Positions 11,243-21,640 of a stretch of DNA of 64,000 bases are shown piece by piece (the stretch's first letter is position 1; every line of letters begins with the position of its first letter). The notes beneath the pieces were generated by a model that was not told where the DNA came from, made no database searches, and saw only the letters and a list, made by a program, of their open reading frames with translations. This stretch comes from Tenebrio molitor (taxonomy: Eukaryota > Arthropoda > Insecta > Coleoptera > Tenebrionidae): NCBI RefSeq assembly GCF_963966145.1, contig NC_091048.1:14880001-14944000 (forward strand), in the 5' to 3' direction. Made by a program: the position numbers and the translations under genes.

Positions 11243-11377
11243 ATTATAATTATATCTCTGTAGTATGCTATTAAGTACATTTGATGGAATAAAACAAAAA
11301 TATTCTACTCTCTTACAAATAAGATATTTACCTTCAGCGATTTGATGGGGATTTGAAAATTGCAAATTATACATTAA

Positions 11378-11539
11378 GGGCCAGTTTATAGAAAGAGAAT
11401 CAAATATTTAATTCGAATTAAATTTTAATGCGAGATTCACTCATGAATCCGAAATTTCGATTGGTTCAATCTGATCACGTGTTCAGTTAATCTCGCATTT
11501 GATTACGATTAACTTAATTTCGCTTCTGTAAACTGGCCC
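11378..11539. mobile_element. PIF/Harbinger-like MITE, copy 1
   Basis: TIRs GGGCCAGTTTA and TAAACTGGCCC. It is 162 bp, the same length as the copy at 34318-34479, and nearly identical through the centre (GATTGGTTCAATCTGATCAC). The flanking TTA duplication is degraded here but clear in the other copy. Confidence 0.85.
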
Positions 11540-11544
11540 TTGTC

Positions 11545-12336
11545 TCTTAATCTGACGAACAAAAAAAATGCACTCCTGAGCTCTCTAAAATGATACTTTT
11601 TTCGTTGTGCCGTATTAGATGGATTTTCAGTGCAAAACTGTTAGTTAAAAAAAATGTTTTTATCTTCAAGCGGTCGAAAATAGCGCCATCGTGTACATCC
11701 ATAGAGACGGTTAAAGCACAGTGTTAAAGGGTTTTTTTTTTGAGCGGAGTAGAAGTACTTCAAGTCCCATAGGCGGCTCGACCGAGTCAAATCTAAGGTC
11801 ATTTGAAGTACTTATTCGTTACGATTTATTTATCAATTACACGAAATATGTCACAATTAAATTATTCCTATTAAATTAAAGAAAAGCCACTAAAAAAGCG
11901 AAATAACGAAATTGTTACCCAGTATTTAACCGCTTCTCCTATGGTCTATTACGAGCCGCGTGGGCGTGTCCACGGCGTGAATATACCTAGATGTCAGATG
12001 TCATGATGTCAAAATCAAAAAATAACGCAAGATGACCGTTCAGTGTTAAAAAGTAAACAGCTGTAAGTTGTAACCGTTTGCTATTCACGTTTTGATAATT
12101 TTTGTTACATTTAGTGAATAACTGATGTTGTACATACGGTACCAATCAATAAATTTTGGACGCTAGATAGTGTCATCGTGGTGGCATACATTCTAAAATG
12201 ACCTTTATGTATTTATAACCTTTGATTGTTGTGTCAATTTTGGAAATATGAATGTCAGATTTACCGACAAAACATTCAAGAAGTTTTAAAAGTCAAATGA
12301 AATAGAACGAGGTTTTAATTAATAAAAAATATAAAA
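11545..12336. other. No recognisable feature
   Basis: AT-rich, apart from a moderately GC-rich patch around 11760-11790 and 11940-11990. An imperfect inverted pair (GAAGTACTTCAAG and CATTTGAAGTACTT, 11750-11812) is present. No exon or transposon end was recognised. Confidence 0.45.
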
Positions 12337-12350
12337 TCTATATCTATATA

Positions 12351-13273
12351 CAGGGTCTCTGAACTGGCGGACCAAAATAATACGGTGAATTCATCATCTT
12401 CTGGGAATAATAGGAAAAATGTTCAAAAAAATCTATCTTAAATAGTGATTAGGAAAGAGGCAATTTAAACTGACCAATCCTGTTGTTGATGTTAAGTTAC
12501 CTATAAATTAGTTTTCCTGCTTTATTTGTAACTATGGATGCATTTCAAATGTTGCATTATGCATTGTTGGGTATCCGCATTGTTTGTGCAATGACAGACG
12601 TTTTTAGGTTATAGTACCGTGTGAGCAACAAGTACTGATTGAGTTGGCAATACATTCTGGTGATTTTTGGTGACTTTTATGTCATGTTCCAACGAGAAAA
12701 CCATTTTATTAATAAAAAATTACAAAAACCAAGACTTTTAAATTTGAAATGTATACCAGCTGTCAATAACGTCAATAAAACAAACCGAAATAGGTACAAT
12801 TCACAGTCTTGAAAATTTTATGTAAAATTATTTTTTGCCAACTGAATCAGTTATTGTTGCTCACCCTGTATTTCTGCTGGGATGTTCCCTATTGGGAAAA
12901 CGGACTGCGTACTTCTGAGCAGCAACTGTGGCACTCTTATCAGTGTCATCACACTGTCCATATAAGACAAGCATATCAAAATATTTTGAAGAAGTAAGCA
13001 TTATTGTTTCGATAGTTACTAATACCGAGCGATCATTTAAAAAATAAATCGAGTTTGCTTTGGAGCCTATGCTATAGCATGGGTTGCCATAGGTAACACG
13101 CCGACTCGATTTATTTTTTAATTGATCGCAGCGTATAATTTTTTAAGGTCAATTAAAAACGTTCTTATTTTAAAATCCAATGAGGATGGATTTTTTTAAA
13201 TATTTTTCCTATTATTCCCAGAAGATGACGATTTCACCGTATTATTTTGGGTCGCCATTTCTGATAGATCCTG
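12351..13273. mobile_element. TA-target TIR element in second Helitron 5' end
   Basis: TIRs of about 75 bp start CAGGGTCTCT / CAGGATCTAT and share AAAATAATACGGTGAA and CTTCTGGGAATAATAGGAAA. TA flanks both ends. 923 bp with no transposase recognised. A further small hairpin lies inside at 13026-13133. Confidence 0.82.
13026..13133. repeat. Small foldback element with long arms
   Basis: Arms of about 29 bp (CGAGCGATCATTTAAAAAAT and its imperfect complement), separated by about 50 bp. The interior holds a second short inverted pair around GCTATAGC. Non-coding. Confidence 0.65.
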
Positions 13274-13384
13274 TATATAAAAATGAATCGCCGTTCGTTA
13301 GTCTCGCTAAAACTCAAAAACGGCTTGACCGATTTGAATATTTATTTTTTTCTTTTGTTCGCTTTAATTCAGGGGTGGTTTAAA

Positions 13385-13735
13385 AAGAAAAAAAAAATCG
13401 GAAAAGTTGCCCGGAAAAAAATTCGGGAACAACTGAAAGTGCTTTTTTCTGTGGGAACGGCTGGAACGATTTGACTATTTTTTTTTTTAATGTTCGTAAT
13501 AATCCGTATGAGGTTTTTATGCAAAGCAAAATTGGAAAAGTTGCCCGGAAAATTGGAAAATTCGGGAAAAACTGAAAGTGCTTTTTTTATGGGAACGGCT
13601 GGAACGATTTTGCTAATTTTTTTTTTAATGTTCATAATAATCCGTATGAGGTTTTTATGTAAAGAAAAACTGGAAAAGTTGCGGGGAAAATTGGAAAATT
13701 CGGGAAAAACTGAAAGTGCTTTTTAGTGATGGATA
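13385..13735 (+). repeat. Tandem repeat in Helitron, period about 135 bp
   Basis: Three units share GGAAAAGTTGC, AATTCGGGAA, CTGAAAGTGCTTTTT, GGGAACGGCTGGAACGATT and AATAATCCGTATGAGG. Starts at about 13400, 13534 and 13672. Internal tandem arrays are common in non-autonomous Helitrons. Overlapping ORFs on both strands here are products of the repeats. Confidence 0.85.
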
Positions 13736-14340
13736 TGCATAATTGTTTTTTTGTTTTGTTCGTTAAAGTCGTGAAAAAGTTTTCAGGAAAAAAAATCGCG
13801 ACAATTACTACGAAGGAAATTTGAAAAACTCGGGCAAACTGCAAAAATTATAATATTTGTATGCATTCTCGATCGTAACTGACGATAAGAACGACATACA
13901 TATTTCATTTATTCTTTTTTTTTTTGTTCGATATGCCCCGAGATGGAAATAACTCAATTGAATGTTTTCAATAGAAAAAAAATCTGGAAGATTTGGAGAA
14001 AAATCTGGAAAAACTAAATTAAAAAAATTCGGGGAAAACTGAAAGTGCTTTTTTGTATGAACTCAAGACCATAACTCAGGATTCGAACGATGACTATGCG
14101 TAATTCTTTTTTGGTTTTGTTTGTTAGGGTTTTGGATAAGTTTTCGGAAAAAAAAAATTCGGGACAATTACAAAGGAAAGTCGGAAAATTCGGACAAATT
14201 TCAAAAATTATAATTTTTGTATGCCCTCTCGATCATAACTGACAATTGGAGCTACATATTTGGTTGATGCTTTTTTTTGTTTTCAATTGAAAAAAAAATC
14301 TGGAAGATTTGGAGAAAAATCTGGAAAAACGCAATCCAGC
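13736..14340 (+). repeat. Higher-order repeat in Helitron, period about 360 bp
   Basis: A longer unit occurs about one and two-thirds times, marked by GGAAGATTTGGAGAAAAATC at 13985 and 14301 and by ATCATAACTGACAA-type strings near 13870 and 14232. It includes diverged relatives of the shorter unit upstream. Confidence 0.75.
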
Positions 14341-15048
14341 AAAGTAAAATAAAATTACATTTGCTTTTACTTTTGTGTTGTTTCGCGATCTGTCCAACAA
14401 ATGTAGTACTATTGGGGACACGGAAAACTGGGCCGATGTGTCATTCAGTTGTCAAAATTTCTAAACCATACCTTAGCTACTCATAACCAAGTTGACAGTT
14501 TTTTTGAAAATATCAATTATAATGACGATAAAGGTGCATTTACATTTTTGAAATGACAATAACAGACTGTCCAGGATTCCATGTCCCTCATTGTACATAT
14601 AGTTGTTTTATTTCTATTCCAATTTATTTGTCTAGATGCACAAATATCATTTGACAGCTGATTGTGAAATTGGGAATCAAACCAGTCGGATTGTTTACTT
14701 GAACATCGATCTTTGCAATCGAAATCGAAATGTAAATATTGGGTGATTCTAAATAATTGTGGATAAATCTGGCAACTATGTACGAAAATTAATGTGGCAA
14801 CTGTGTGGGTAAAATAGAGATGACATTTCTTTGACAGTTCATAGACAAAACCGCATGGTTCCAACTCCCAATTCCAGGCACATCACACATTTCCAGCATT
14901 TCAGCAGTTTGGAATACTGCCGATAGAATTCATCTCCCATGTAAAATTCCTCATTTTTACTTTGCACATTTCCAATAGCTTTTCACAAATTCACAAAAAA
15001 ATTTAGGTATTGAAATTTGGACAAGACAACGTCTGTCGGGTCAGCTAG

Positions 15049-15319
15049 TTGAATATAAAATTATTCTATTAACTCTCCGCCGTTTTCTTCACATAATTCA
15101 ACTCTACTTCGAAGTTTAAGCTTCTGAACACCCATAAGTGTTGGGAAATTTTTCATTAAGTTTTGTAATTATGTGACGAAAACCGGTCCCACATTGGATT
15201 AAATAAATTATTTGTTCTAAAGACAACATTTTGAAAAAAAGTAATAAGTTGTTTGTCAAAAAACGAGGCCAATTGTAATAAAATGATGTACTTAAAGCCA
15301 TAAAATGTCTTAAACCTAA
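15049..15319. other. No recognisable feature
   Basis: Short unique-looking stretch between the Helitron 3' end and the next MITE. No coding match was recognised. Confidence 0.4.
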
Positions 15320-15575
15320 GTGCTTATTCACAATGCACATAAGACATAAGAAATACATAAGAGATACCTAAGAATAATTTGTAAATTTGGCCAATTGGAA
15401 AATAATTTATGTGTCCATATCACTCGAACATGATTCTTCATGCCTTTTTGTACACAACAATAATGTTCACTGAGGTCACTTCTCATAAGTTACGTAAAAA
15501 TTAATAGTATATCCACTGCATGTATCATGAATTTCTTATGCCTTATGTCAAGCTTATGTCCATTGTGAATAAGCA
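15320..15575. mobile_element. TAA-target MITE
   Basis: TIRs GTGCTTATTCACAATG and complement, extended by CATAAGACATAAG-type sequence, are flanked by TAA at 15317-15319 and 15576-15578. 256 bp. A 3-bp TAA duplication suggests a PIF/Harbinger-like mechanism. Confidence 0.8.
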
Positions 15576-15578
15576 CTA

Positions 15579-17205
15579 ATATGACTAGTGGACCTGATGA
15601 GGTACCGGGCCTTGTGATAAGGAATTGTGCGGCAGTCTTCGCCGACCCTTTGTGTTTTATATTCAACTTAATACTAAAAACTAGTTGTTACCCTACGAGA
15701 TGGAAGACTTCGGCAGTGCGCTCCATCCACAAAAAGGATGACAGAACGGAGATTACCAACTATAGACCTATTGCTTTGATTAGTAACTTTGCGAAGGTCT
15801 TTGAGTATGTCCTGTGTAATTTCTCACTCCACAAGCTATTTTACAATCAGCATGGCTTCACTAAGCGTCGCGTCGGTCACTCAGTATTTATCTGATGCAC
15901 TAGATATATCCAAGTTGATGTACCTAGTTTACACCGATTTCTTGAAGGGCTTCGACAGGATCGATCATGGTTTTTTGTTGATCAAATTGGAGTCATTCGG
16001 TTTTTCGGACAGTCTTGTGGAGCTAATAAGGTCTTATTTAAGCGATAGATTTATGTACGTGAGAGTGAATGGGTATGAATCTAAATCTTTTAAGGAGGAG
16101 TCCGGTGTTCCGCAGGGTTCGGTTTTGGGTCCGCTGTTTTTTAATATCTTCATAAACGATCTGGTAGATGATCTGGACGTACCGCACCTCTTGTTTGCTG
16201 ATGACATGAAGATTTACCTTATGATAGACTCGGTTGATGATGCTCTTCGACTTCAGGGGTGTATTGAAGAAGTCTCTAGAAGGTGCAAGTTAAATAACCT
16301 TGTTCTCACCCATCTTAAGTGTAGCATAGTCACATTTACAAGGAAGACCAAGCCTCTCCTATTTGACAATAAGTCAACGGCTCCATTTTATCAAGAGGTG
16401 AGTCAATTAGAGATCTGGGTGTCATCTTCGACTCCAAACTATCCTTCGGCGAGCACATTCGAACCATTACGGGAACTGCCTTCAGGGCACTGGCTTTTGT
16501 TTTGTGTGCTGGCAGGGAATTCTCTGATGTCGCGACCTTGAAGGTTCTGTACATCACCTATGTGAGATCCCGCCTCGAGTATGCTTCCCTTGTATGGTCG
16601 CCGATATATGATGTTCAACTCTTCTCTTCTGGGGCGAGTATAGCGCAGATTCCTGAAGAATGCAGTCTTCACGTTGAATGGTGCATATCTGCCTCGTGGG
16701 TGTCCGCAAAGTCTTCTGCTAGGTGAGGCTGGTCTGCAGTCTCTGCTTGATAGACGCATGGAGCATTCGGTGATCTTTTTGTTCAAATTGTTCAGAGGGC
16801 TGCCCTCTGTCCTCTCGTTCTAGAGCGGATCAGTTTGAGGGTTGTCCGCTCGGGTTCTAGGGCAAGGAGTGCTTTCTACTTCAGTCAGCGGCAACATCGG
16901 GCTCAAGTCACCTGTCACCCGAATGCGCAATTACCAGAGTGTCGAGGCCCACATAGATATTTTTTGTTGTACCATATCGCAAATCAAAAGATTCTTCTCC
17001 ATCTCCTCGTGAACCAGGACGATCCTACTCAGACCAGTGCTCGGTAGTTGTAGCTTGAGTGTTGGGATGCTCTCTGTGTAATGGTTGTTGTGTTGTGAAT
17101 GTTGTGATTGTGTTTTTTGTATCGTTTTTTTTTGGCAGGGCTTCTAATTGGGCGTCTAGCCTGTTAGCCGTTACCAATAATAATAATAATAATAATAAAA
17201 TGTAT
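15579..17205 (+). pseudogene. RT-A: Jockey/CR1-group reverse transcriptase, 5'-truncated
   Basis: Encodes the reverse-transcriptase part of a non-LTR retrotransposon ORF2, which copies element RNA at a nicked target. Visible in order: SGPDEVPG, an RPIAL block, TDFLKGFDRIDH, GVPQGSVLGPLFFNIF, and the catalytic box as LFADDMKIY near 16195. Downstream are RSRLEYASLVWSP and the C-terminal tail near 16840-17045. At least two frameshifts (about 15885 and 16400-16520) and stops disable it. The endonuclease and ORF1 are missing. It ends in a TAA-repeat tail at 17178-17201. The tail sequence matches the inverted fragment at 10404-11242. Confidence 0.88.
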
Positions 17206-17437
17206 AACATAAAAATTAATTCTAAGTCCAAATTTTAACAGAAAATGTTAATTTAAGTATGCAGTATATCAATAACTACTGAGATTATAATAACGGAAAT
17301 CGGGGTTTCAAATGAAGCAAAAAATGTTATTCCTCTGAAGTTTTTGCGTAAAATCAAAGTCCGGGGACATACGGTATAGTTTTTTCATTTAGTTATAGTT
17401 TCATTTTTGTAATGACGAACTAAAGTTACTAAATTTA

Positions 17438-18098
17438 TAGTCCGTTTTTTTTAATAATCAATTGTCAGTGTCAAAATACAGAAAAAGACCAAACTGTGTA
17501 TTAAAAATCATTGACATTTGGTCCAGTTCTATCTCAATTTCACCCTAGATTTCCTCTAGATCATAATTGAGGTTATATTGCATATGTTTATGAGTGTGAG
17601 ATACAGTGCATTCACTTTTGTTTTAGACCAGAGTAGGCTATGGAAATTTGGCGAGTTGTATGGTTGTATGTCAAAATTCATGACCATGTAGCCAAGCATT
17701 ATCATTTTCCAATTAACTACATAGTTTCGAGGACTCAATAATGTGTGTAGGTATTTAGTGATAAATGTAAATATTGCACAAATTTAAAACTAATTTACCT
17801 TAATACTTAATAATAATGTCAAATTTGACACTGGCAGTTCGAACAATTTTGATTTTGTTATTTTGATATAGCCCCGATACCAACATTTAAAAAAATTAAA
17901 ATAGCCTACTCTGGTCTAAAACAAAAATGAATGTATTATATGTATTTAATTTAAATTTAAATTGTCAAATGTGACAATCGCACAATCGGTAACAATTTCA
18001 AAAGTCAATGTTCCAAACGTGATTTAAAACATTTACTGTTTCGAATTTTCTGCCAACCTGACAACACTTGGACAATTGATTATAAAAAAAACGGACTT
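17438..18098. mobile_element. TA-target TIR element, second level of nest
   Basis: TIRs TAGTCCGTTTTTTTT and AAGTCCGTTTTTTTT, extended through AATCAATTGTC, flanked by TA. A fragment of the same family (ACACTTTGACAATTGATTAA) lies near 60805-60835. Non-coding. Confidence 0.75.
17604..17935. mobile_element. MITE, third level of nest
   Basis: Inverted arms contain TTTTGTTTTAGACCAGAGTA followed by GGCTAT on the left and the complement on the right (17905-17930). The outermost bases are less certain. Confidence 0.7.
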
Positions 18099-18259
18099 TA
18101 CTAATTTGTCTCGTGAACACACCTTTTTACCACGAATTTGTGTTTAAAAAAAGTTAGGTTATGGGTCACGTCATTTGCTTCTACAATTTTGTACTTTTTC
18201 ATTACGTTTCCATTATCTCCATGAGTAATTTCTTTTATTTTGTCAAAAGTCTTTAAAAT

Positions 18260-18348
18260 GTGTTGCTTCGTCTGCTTGCTCTACTCCGTGGCACTGCCAC
18301 AATTAATGAATTTCCAAAACGGAGTAGAGCAAGTAGACGAAGCAACAC
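18260..18348. repeat. Hairpin with 30-bp, nearly perfect stem
   Basis: GTGTTGCTTCGTCTGCTTGC and the following CTCTACTCCGT pair with 18319-18348, with one mismatch seen. The loop is about 29 bp. It is too long and well kept to be chance in worn DNA and has no TA or TTA flank that can be told from the host element. Confidence 0.75.
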
Positions 18349-19432
18349 AAGTGGCAGCAACAATAATATGAAATATGACAATTTAAATCTTTGCCAACTG
18401 TCCAATTTTTATTTATTTTGTAAAAAAATCTAACAAAAAAAAAGTTCCACCTAGTTCGTCATTACAAAAATGAATTTTTGCACGACCTGTGTACAGGGTT
18501 ATTCACGAGAGGGTATTTCTGCATTTTTATTTTGCCGCATCCAGCAATACAATGACAGTGACTACTAACTAAATCAATGTGTTATTTCTTTTAAATTATA
18601 AATCAAAGTAAGTTGGATAGATTTGTTAGAAATGTCAGATTGGCAGATAACCTGTATTTAACCAAAATTCGACAAATAAATTAACAAGTTAAGTCAATGT
18701 AAACGTTGTTCGAGGCGTTTACCATCGGCTTGTAAACATCCCAAACGGCGACAGAATTCTTTCCACACTCCATAAATGCGGATCATGTCAGTCTTTTCGT
18801 TGTTCTTGTAAAAACAAATGTTTCGAATTGACAAAGATTTTTTGCTTTGACGTCAAAGAGCCAGGAGTAAGAGCCATCGTGGATTCAGTTATAATTATTT
18901 TTCTACTAGAGTTTGGAAAACTTCAACATTGTAATACTAATTTGAGTTAGGAAAAGTGAAAAATTTCCTACTAAGGGCGGAAATAATATTTCAACACTAA
19001 AAGTTCAATTTTGGTCGTTTCCTGGGATGCGTAACGTAAAAACTGGACGCGTTTTTAATCTCGACTTCGTCTCGATTAAAAATCCCGCATCTCGTACGGG
19101 AAAAAATCACTTTTCCTAACTTATTGCACAAATAGCTATTTCAAAATTTGAAATCAAAATACAGGTGGTCCCGATATAACCTGCCAAAAGAAATCCAGTA
19201 ATAGGTGACGATGAGTAGAACTCACACACAAAAAAAGTTTCTAATAAAAGTCTTTTCGTTTTCGAGATAAAAATAATTGAAAATTTGGTCAAAATTTGCT
19301 GTACGCTAATGAGTTAATCGGTTTTAAAAAGGTAATTCTGGTTACTTGGCTGCAATTTCTTTAGCAACGGTACCTGCAACACCTATGACATTTGTCAAGT
19401 TTAATTTTAAATTTTCGAATCCTTCAAAAGGT

Positions 19433-19788
19433 TATGAAATTCACAAAACAAGAATACGCCGATTTGCATTTACTCTATGGCGAAACACGTGGTAATTCAA
19501 GACCGGCAAGGCGACCATACGGCGAGCGTTTTCCTGAAGGAGTCCTTCCGTCCCGTTGTACTTTTGTGGAGCTACATCCCCATTTATGTGAGGTTGGTTC
19601 TGACTGATTCCAATACGATGGCGTCCCCGATCCTCCATTTAACCCCTCTGGATTTTAATTTTTGGGACCACACGAAAGATTTGGTATACGAAGTTGAAAT
19701 AAATACAGGAGGCCAACTCCAGAAACGCGTAACAGACGCCGCGAACCAGATTCGTAAAAACCCAGAAATGCTGAATTCTGTTTATTAA
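19433..19788 (+). pseudogene. mariner-type transposase remnant (DUF4817 plus C-terminus)
   Basis: The first piece reads MKFTKQEYADLHLLYGETRG and then ERFPEGVLPS, the N-terminal DUF4817 helix-turn-helix domain. After a frame change near 19610-19640, the second piece reads LTPLDFNFWDHTKDLVYE and a tail with ANQIRKNPEML, matching the region after the last catalytic position of mariner-family DDE proteins. The middle, with the first two catalytic acidic residues, has been deleted. About 120 codons remain of a usual 330-380, so no active enzyme could be made. Confidence 0.82.
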
Positions 19789-19792
19789 AATT

Positions 19793-20012
19793 GGTATAGT
19801 CTGTCCAGCGAGAGATTGATTGACATGAAGATCCCTAAATTCTACGTAGAGAGAGTAGTATCTAGCGCACGTAAAATTTGAAATATGTTCTTCAAGCAGT
19901 AACATTTTTGCCCTGAAATTATGATCTAATTTATATTCTAGCGCATTTTGTAGTGTTGGGTTAACTTAATAGAATTTAAAATCTCACAATCTCTCGCTGG
20001 ACGAAGTATACC
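19793..20012. mobile_element. MITE, family of 27293-28092
   Basis: Ends GGTATAGTCTGTCCAGCGAG and complement (CTCTCGCTGGACGAAGTATACC). 220 bp. The interrupted second copy at 27293-28092 shares the centre (GTAACATTTTTGCCCTG region, inverted). Confidence 0.75.
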
Positions 20013-20934
20013 AGCGTACTCAAATGTGCTTAAATGCCAACGGTAGGCACACAGAACTTTTATTATAAAATAATTGTTCTAGTCTAGTTTACCTTTCATT
20101 AGTTAGTAGATATTCTCAGTTAGAGTTGAAAGTACGAATATGTAAAGTGTAAATAAATTTATTCAATACATTATTTTGATTATTTAACCACAATTAAGAC
20201 GATACTCTTGTTACACAGTTCTTCCACAATTTTGCACACACTACCTCTACATTTATTTACACATTGAGGAACACCACTTTATTTATTACTCATTCATCTC
20301 AGTCTACAAAATCAGCTTTTGTACCTAAATAAGCTGGTGAATTAACGCACACAGTGTAGGTACAGCGTTTTCAATAAATGTCATTAATTTGATTTAGTTT
20401 GTCAGATTTGAGATTTGTCATAAACGATTCAGGTACCTATGTTGCTTAGATACTGTCATACTTACAAACACCAACAATTAATTCCTGAGTAGGTACGTAT
20501 TTTTGTGGCCACCAGCGTCGAATGGGTGTGGATAGGGGTTAATTTATCCCCATTATTTTGGACCTAACAAAATGGGGTTTTTTGGACTTGTTAGATCCTT
20601 CTAATGACCCAGAATTTTTTTGGCAGGTTATATCGGGACCACCCTGTATTGTTGGAGTATGTATAATAGGTTGCAGGAAAAAGAAATTCAGGAGTATCCC
20701 TCTCGTGAATAACCCTGTATAATGAGCACCTTTACTCCCTGATTGTATGGAGTAAAACGGGTCTTTTTTCCCCTTGGGCAAACAACCATAGCGAACTGAA
20801 GCTTTTAGTCATCTTTTTTCCCGTTGGGCAAAAAACCATAGCCAAATCAATCTTTTATGATTTATATTTTATAATATTTATTTCGAATTAATTTGTTTTT
20901 TACTTGAGTTGCAGTTTGTAACCCGAAGGCAAAG

Positions 20935-21640
20935 CCGGTAATTGGTGATGATGAGAAGTAGTCATAGACGATAATAGTTTATTTAACGAGTTCGTGTGTA
21001 AATTGTGCTCTTTATGGCACTCGTGTGCCTTTAGAACGCTCGTTTCACTCGCGTTTTAAACTGGCCCACTCATGCCATAAAGAGCCCAATTTACACACGA
21101 ACGAGTTGAATACGTTTTTTTGTTCGACGAGCCCCTTAAAGGCTCCAAATCGCTTAAACTCTTTAAAATTAGCTTGACGTTTCGTTTTGACAAGTTGTGA
21201 CATTTATCAAAATCCGTTCACACAGGAGAAAATTCTCAAATTCTGATAGTGTCGAACAAAACAAACAAAAAAATCCTTATAAAAGTTTTTTCGTTTTCGA
21301 GATACAAATGATTGAAAATGTGGTCAAAATTGCTAGTACGCTGCTGAATTAAAAGTACCTAATTACTTGACTATCCTGGTAGTGTAGCAACAACAATAAT
21401 CAAAAGTAAAAAAAAGGTGCCCGTCAGTCACAAACTTTAATATTTAAGTACCTATGACATTACTCCTTTCAATCATTTCCATAGAAACATTTACAAAGCA
21501 GTGTGTTTGCACCTAGGACTTTATTGTGGAGTTGATGTAACAATGGTTGATAGTGAAGTGAACAAATTCGGACAAATTTTCCCTATTCATAAGCGTCGAA
21601 AATATAAGGATATGGGGTAATTTCCATCCTTTTAAAATCA
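20935..21640 (+). repeat. Dispersed repeat, copy downstream of the receptor, split by a foldback element
   Basis: The left piece (to about 20985, GGTGATGATGAGAAGTAGTC) and right piece (21262-21640) align with 23120-23450. Shared strings include TTTTCGTTTTCGAGATA, GCCCGTCAGTCACAAAC, CATTTCCATAGAAACATTTA and GCAGTGTG. They also resemble the 5' part of the mariner at 19190, so they are probably mariner fragments. The gap is filled by the element at 20988-21258. Confidence 0.75.
20988..21258. mobile_element. Foldback element, family H
   Basis: Contains AACGAGTTCGTGTGTAAATT, a mirrored TTTACACACGAACGAGTTGA, then TTTTTTGTTCGACGAGCC and a tail ending in a GTCGAACAAA string. Related copies lie at 37500-37575 (fragment), 57105-58110 (interrupted) and 62427-62660. 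No transposase. Confidence 0.75.

Larger units (their letters stand above)
12337..15048 (+). mobile_element. Non-autonomous Helitron, interrupted at its 5' end
   Basis: The 5' end TCTATATCTATATA continues after a nested element as TAAAAATGAATCGCCGTTCG and GTCTCGCTAAAACTC, the classic insect Helitron start. The 3' end is GTCTGTCGGGTCAGCTAG followed by T, with a GACA/TGTC hairpin. The body contains tandem repeats (13385-14340) and no Rep/helicase frame. An alternative start at 13269 (TCCTGTATATAAAAATG) is possible, but it overlaps the right TIR of the nested element, so the longer reading is preferred. Confidence 0.8.
17402..18472. mobile_element. TIR element hosting two nested insertions
   Basis: Ends CATTTTTGTAATGACGAACTA and exact complement at 18452-18472. 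A partial copy at 24554-24640 carries the same left end without the insertion at 17438, giving a probable empty site. The part outside the insertion contains the hairpin at 18260-18348. Confidence 0.8.
19162..20646 (+). mobile_element. Decayed mariner-type transposon
   Basis: TIRs CAGGTGGTCCCGATATAACC and CAGGGTGGTCCCGATATAAC (complement), extended by TGCCAAAA, with TA on both sides. It contains a broken transposase (19433-19788) and a smaller MITE (19793-20012). Its 5' non-coding part (about 19190-19380) resembles the repeats at 20935-21640 and 23120-23450. Confidence 0.85.
18494..20717. mobile_element. TIR element containing a mariner copy
   Basis: TIRs CAGGGTTATTCACGAGAGGG and complement, flanked by TA at 18492-18493 and 20718-20719. 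The outer element supplies 18494-19160 and 20649-20717; the rest is the nested element at 19162-20646. Confidence 0.82.

Noticed and set aside
13283..13844. Several overlapping ORFs on both strands
   Set aside because: They repeat the same peptide because they are read from the Helitron tandem repeats.
13385..14340. CRISPR-like array
   Set aside because: Units are adjacent and diverged with no unique spacers of constant length, and the context is a eukaryotic Helitron.
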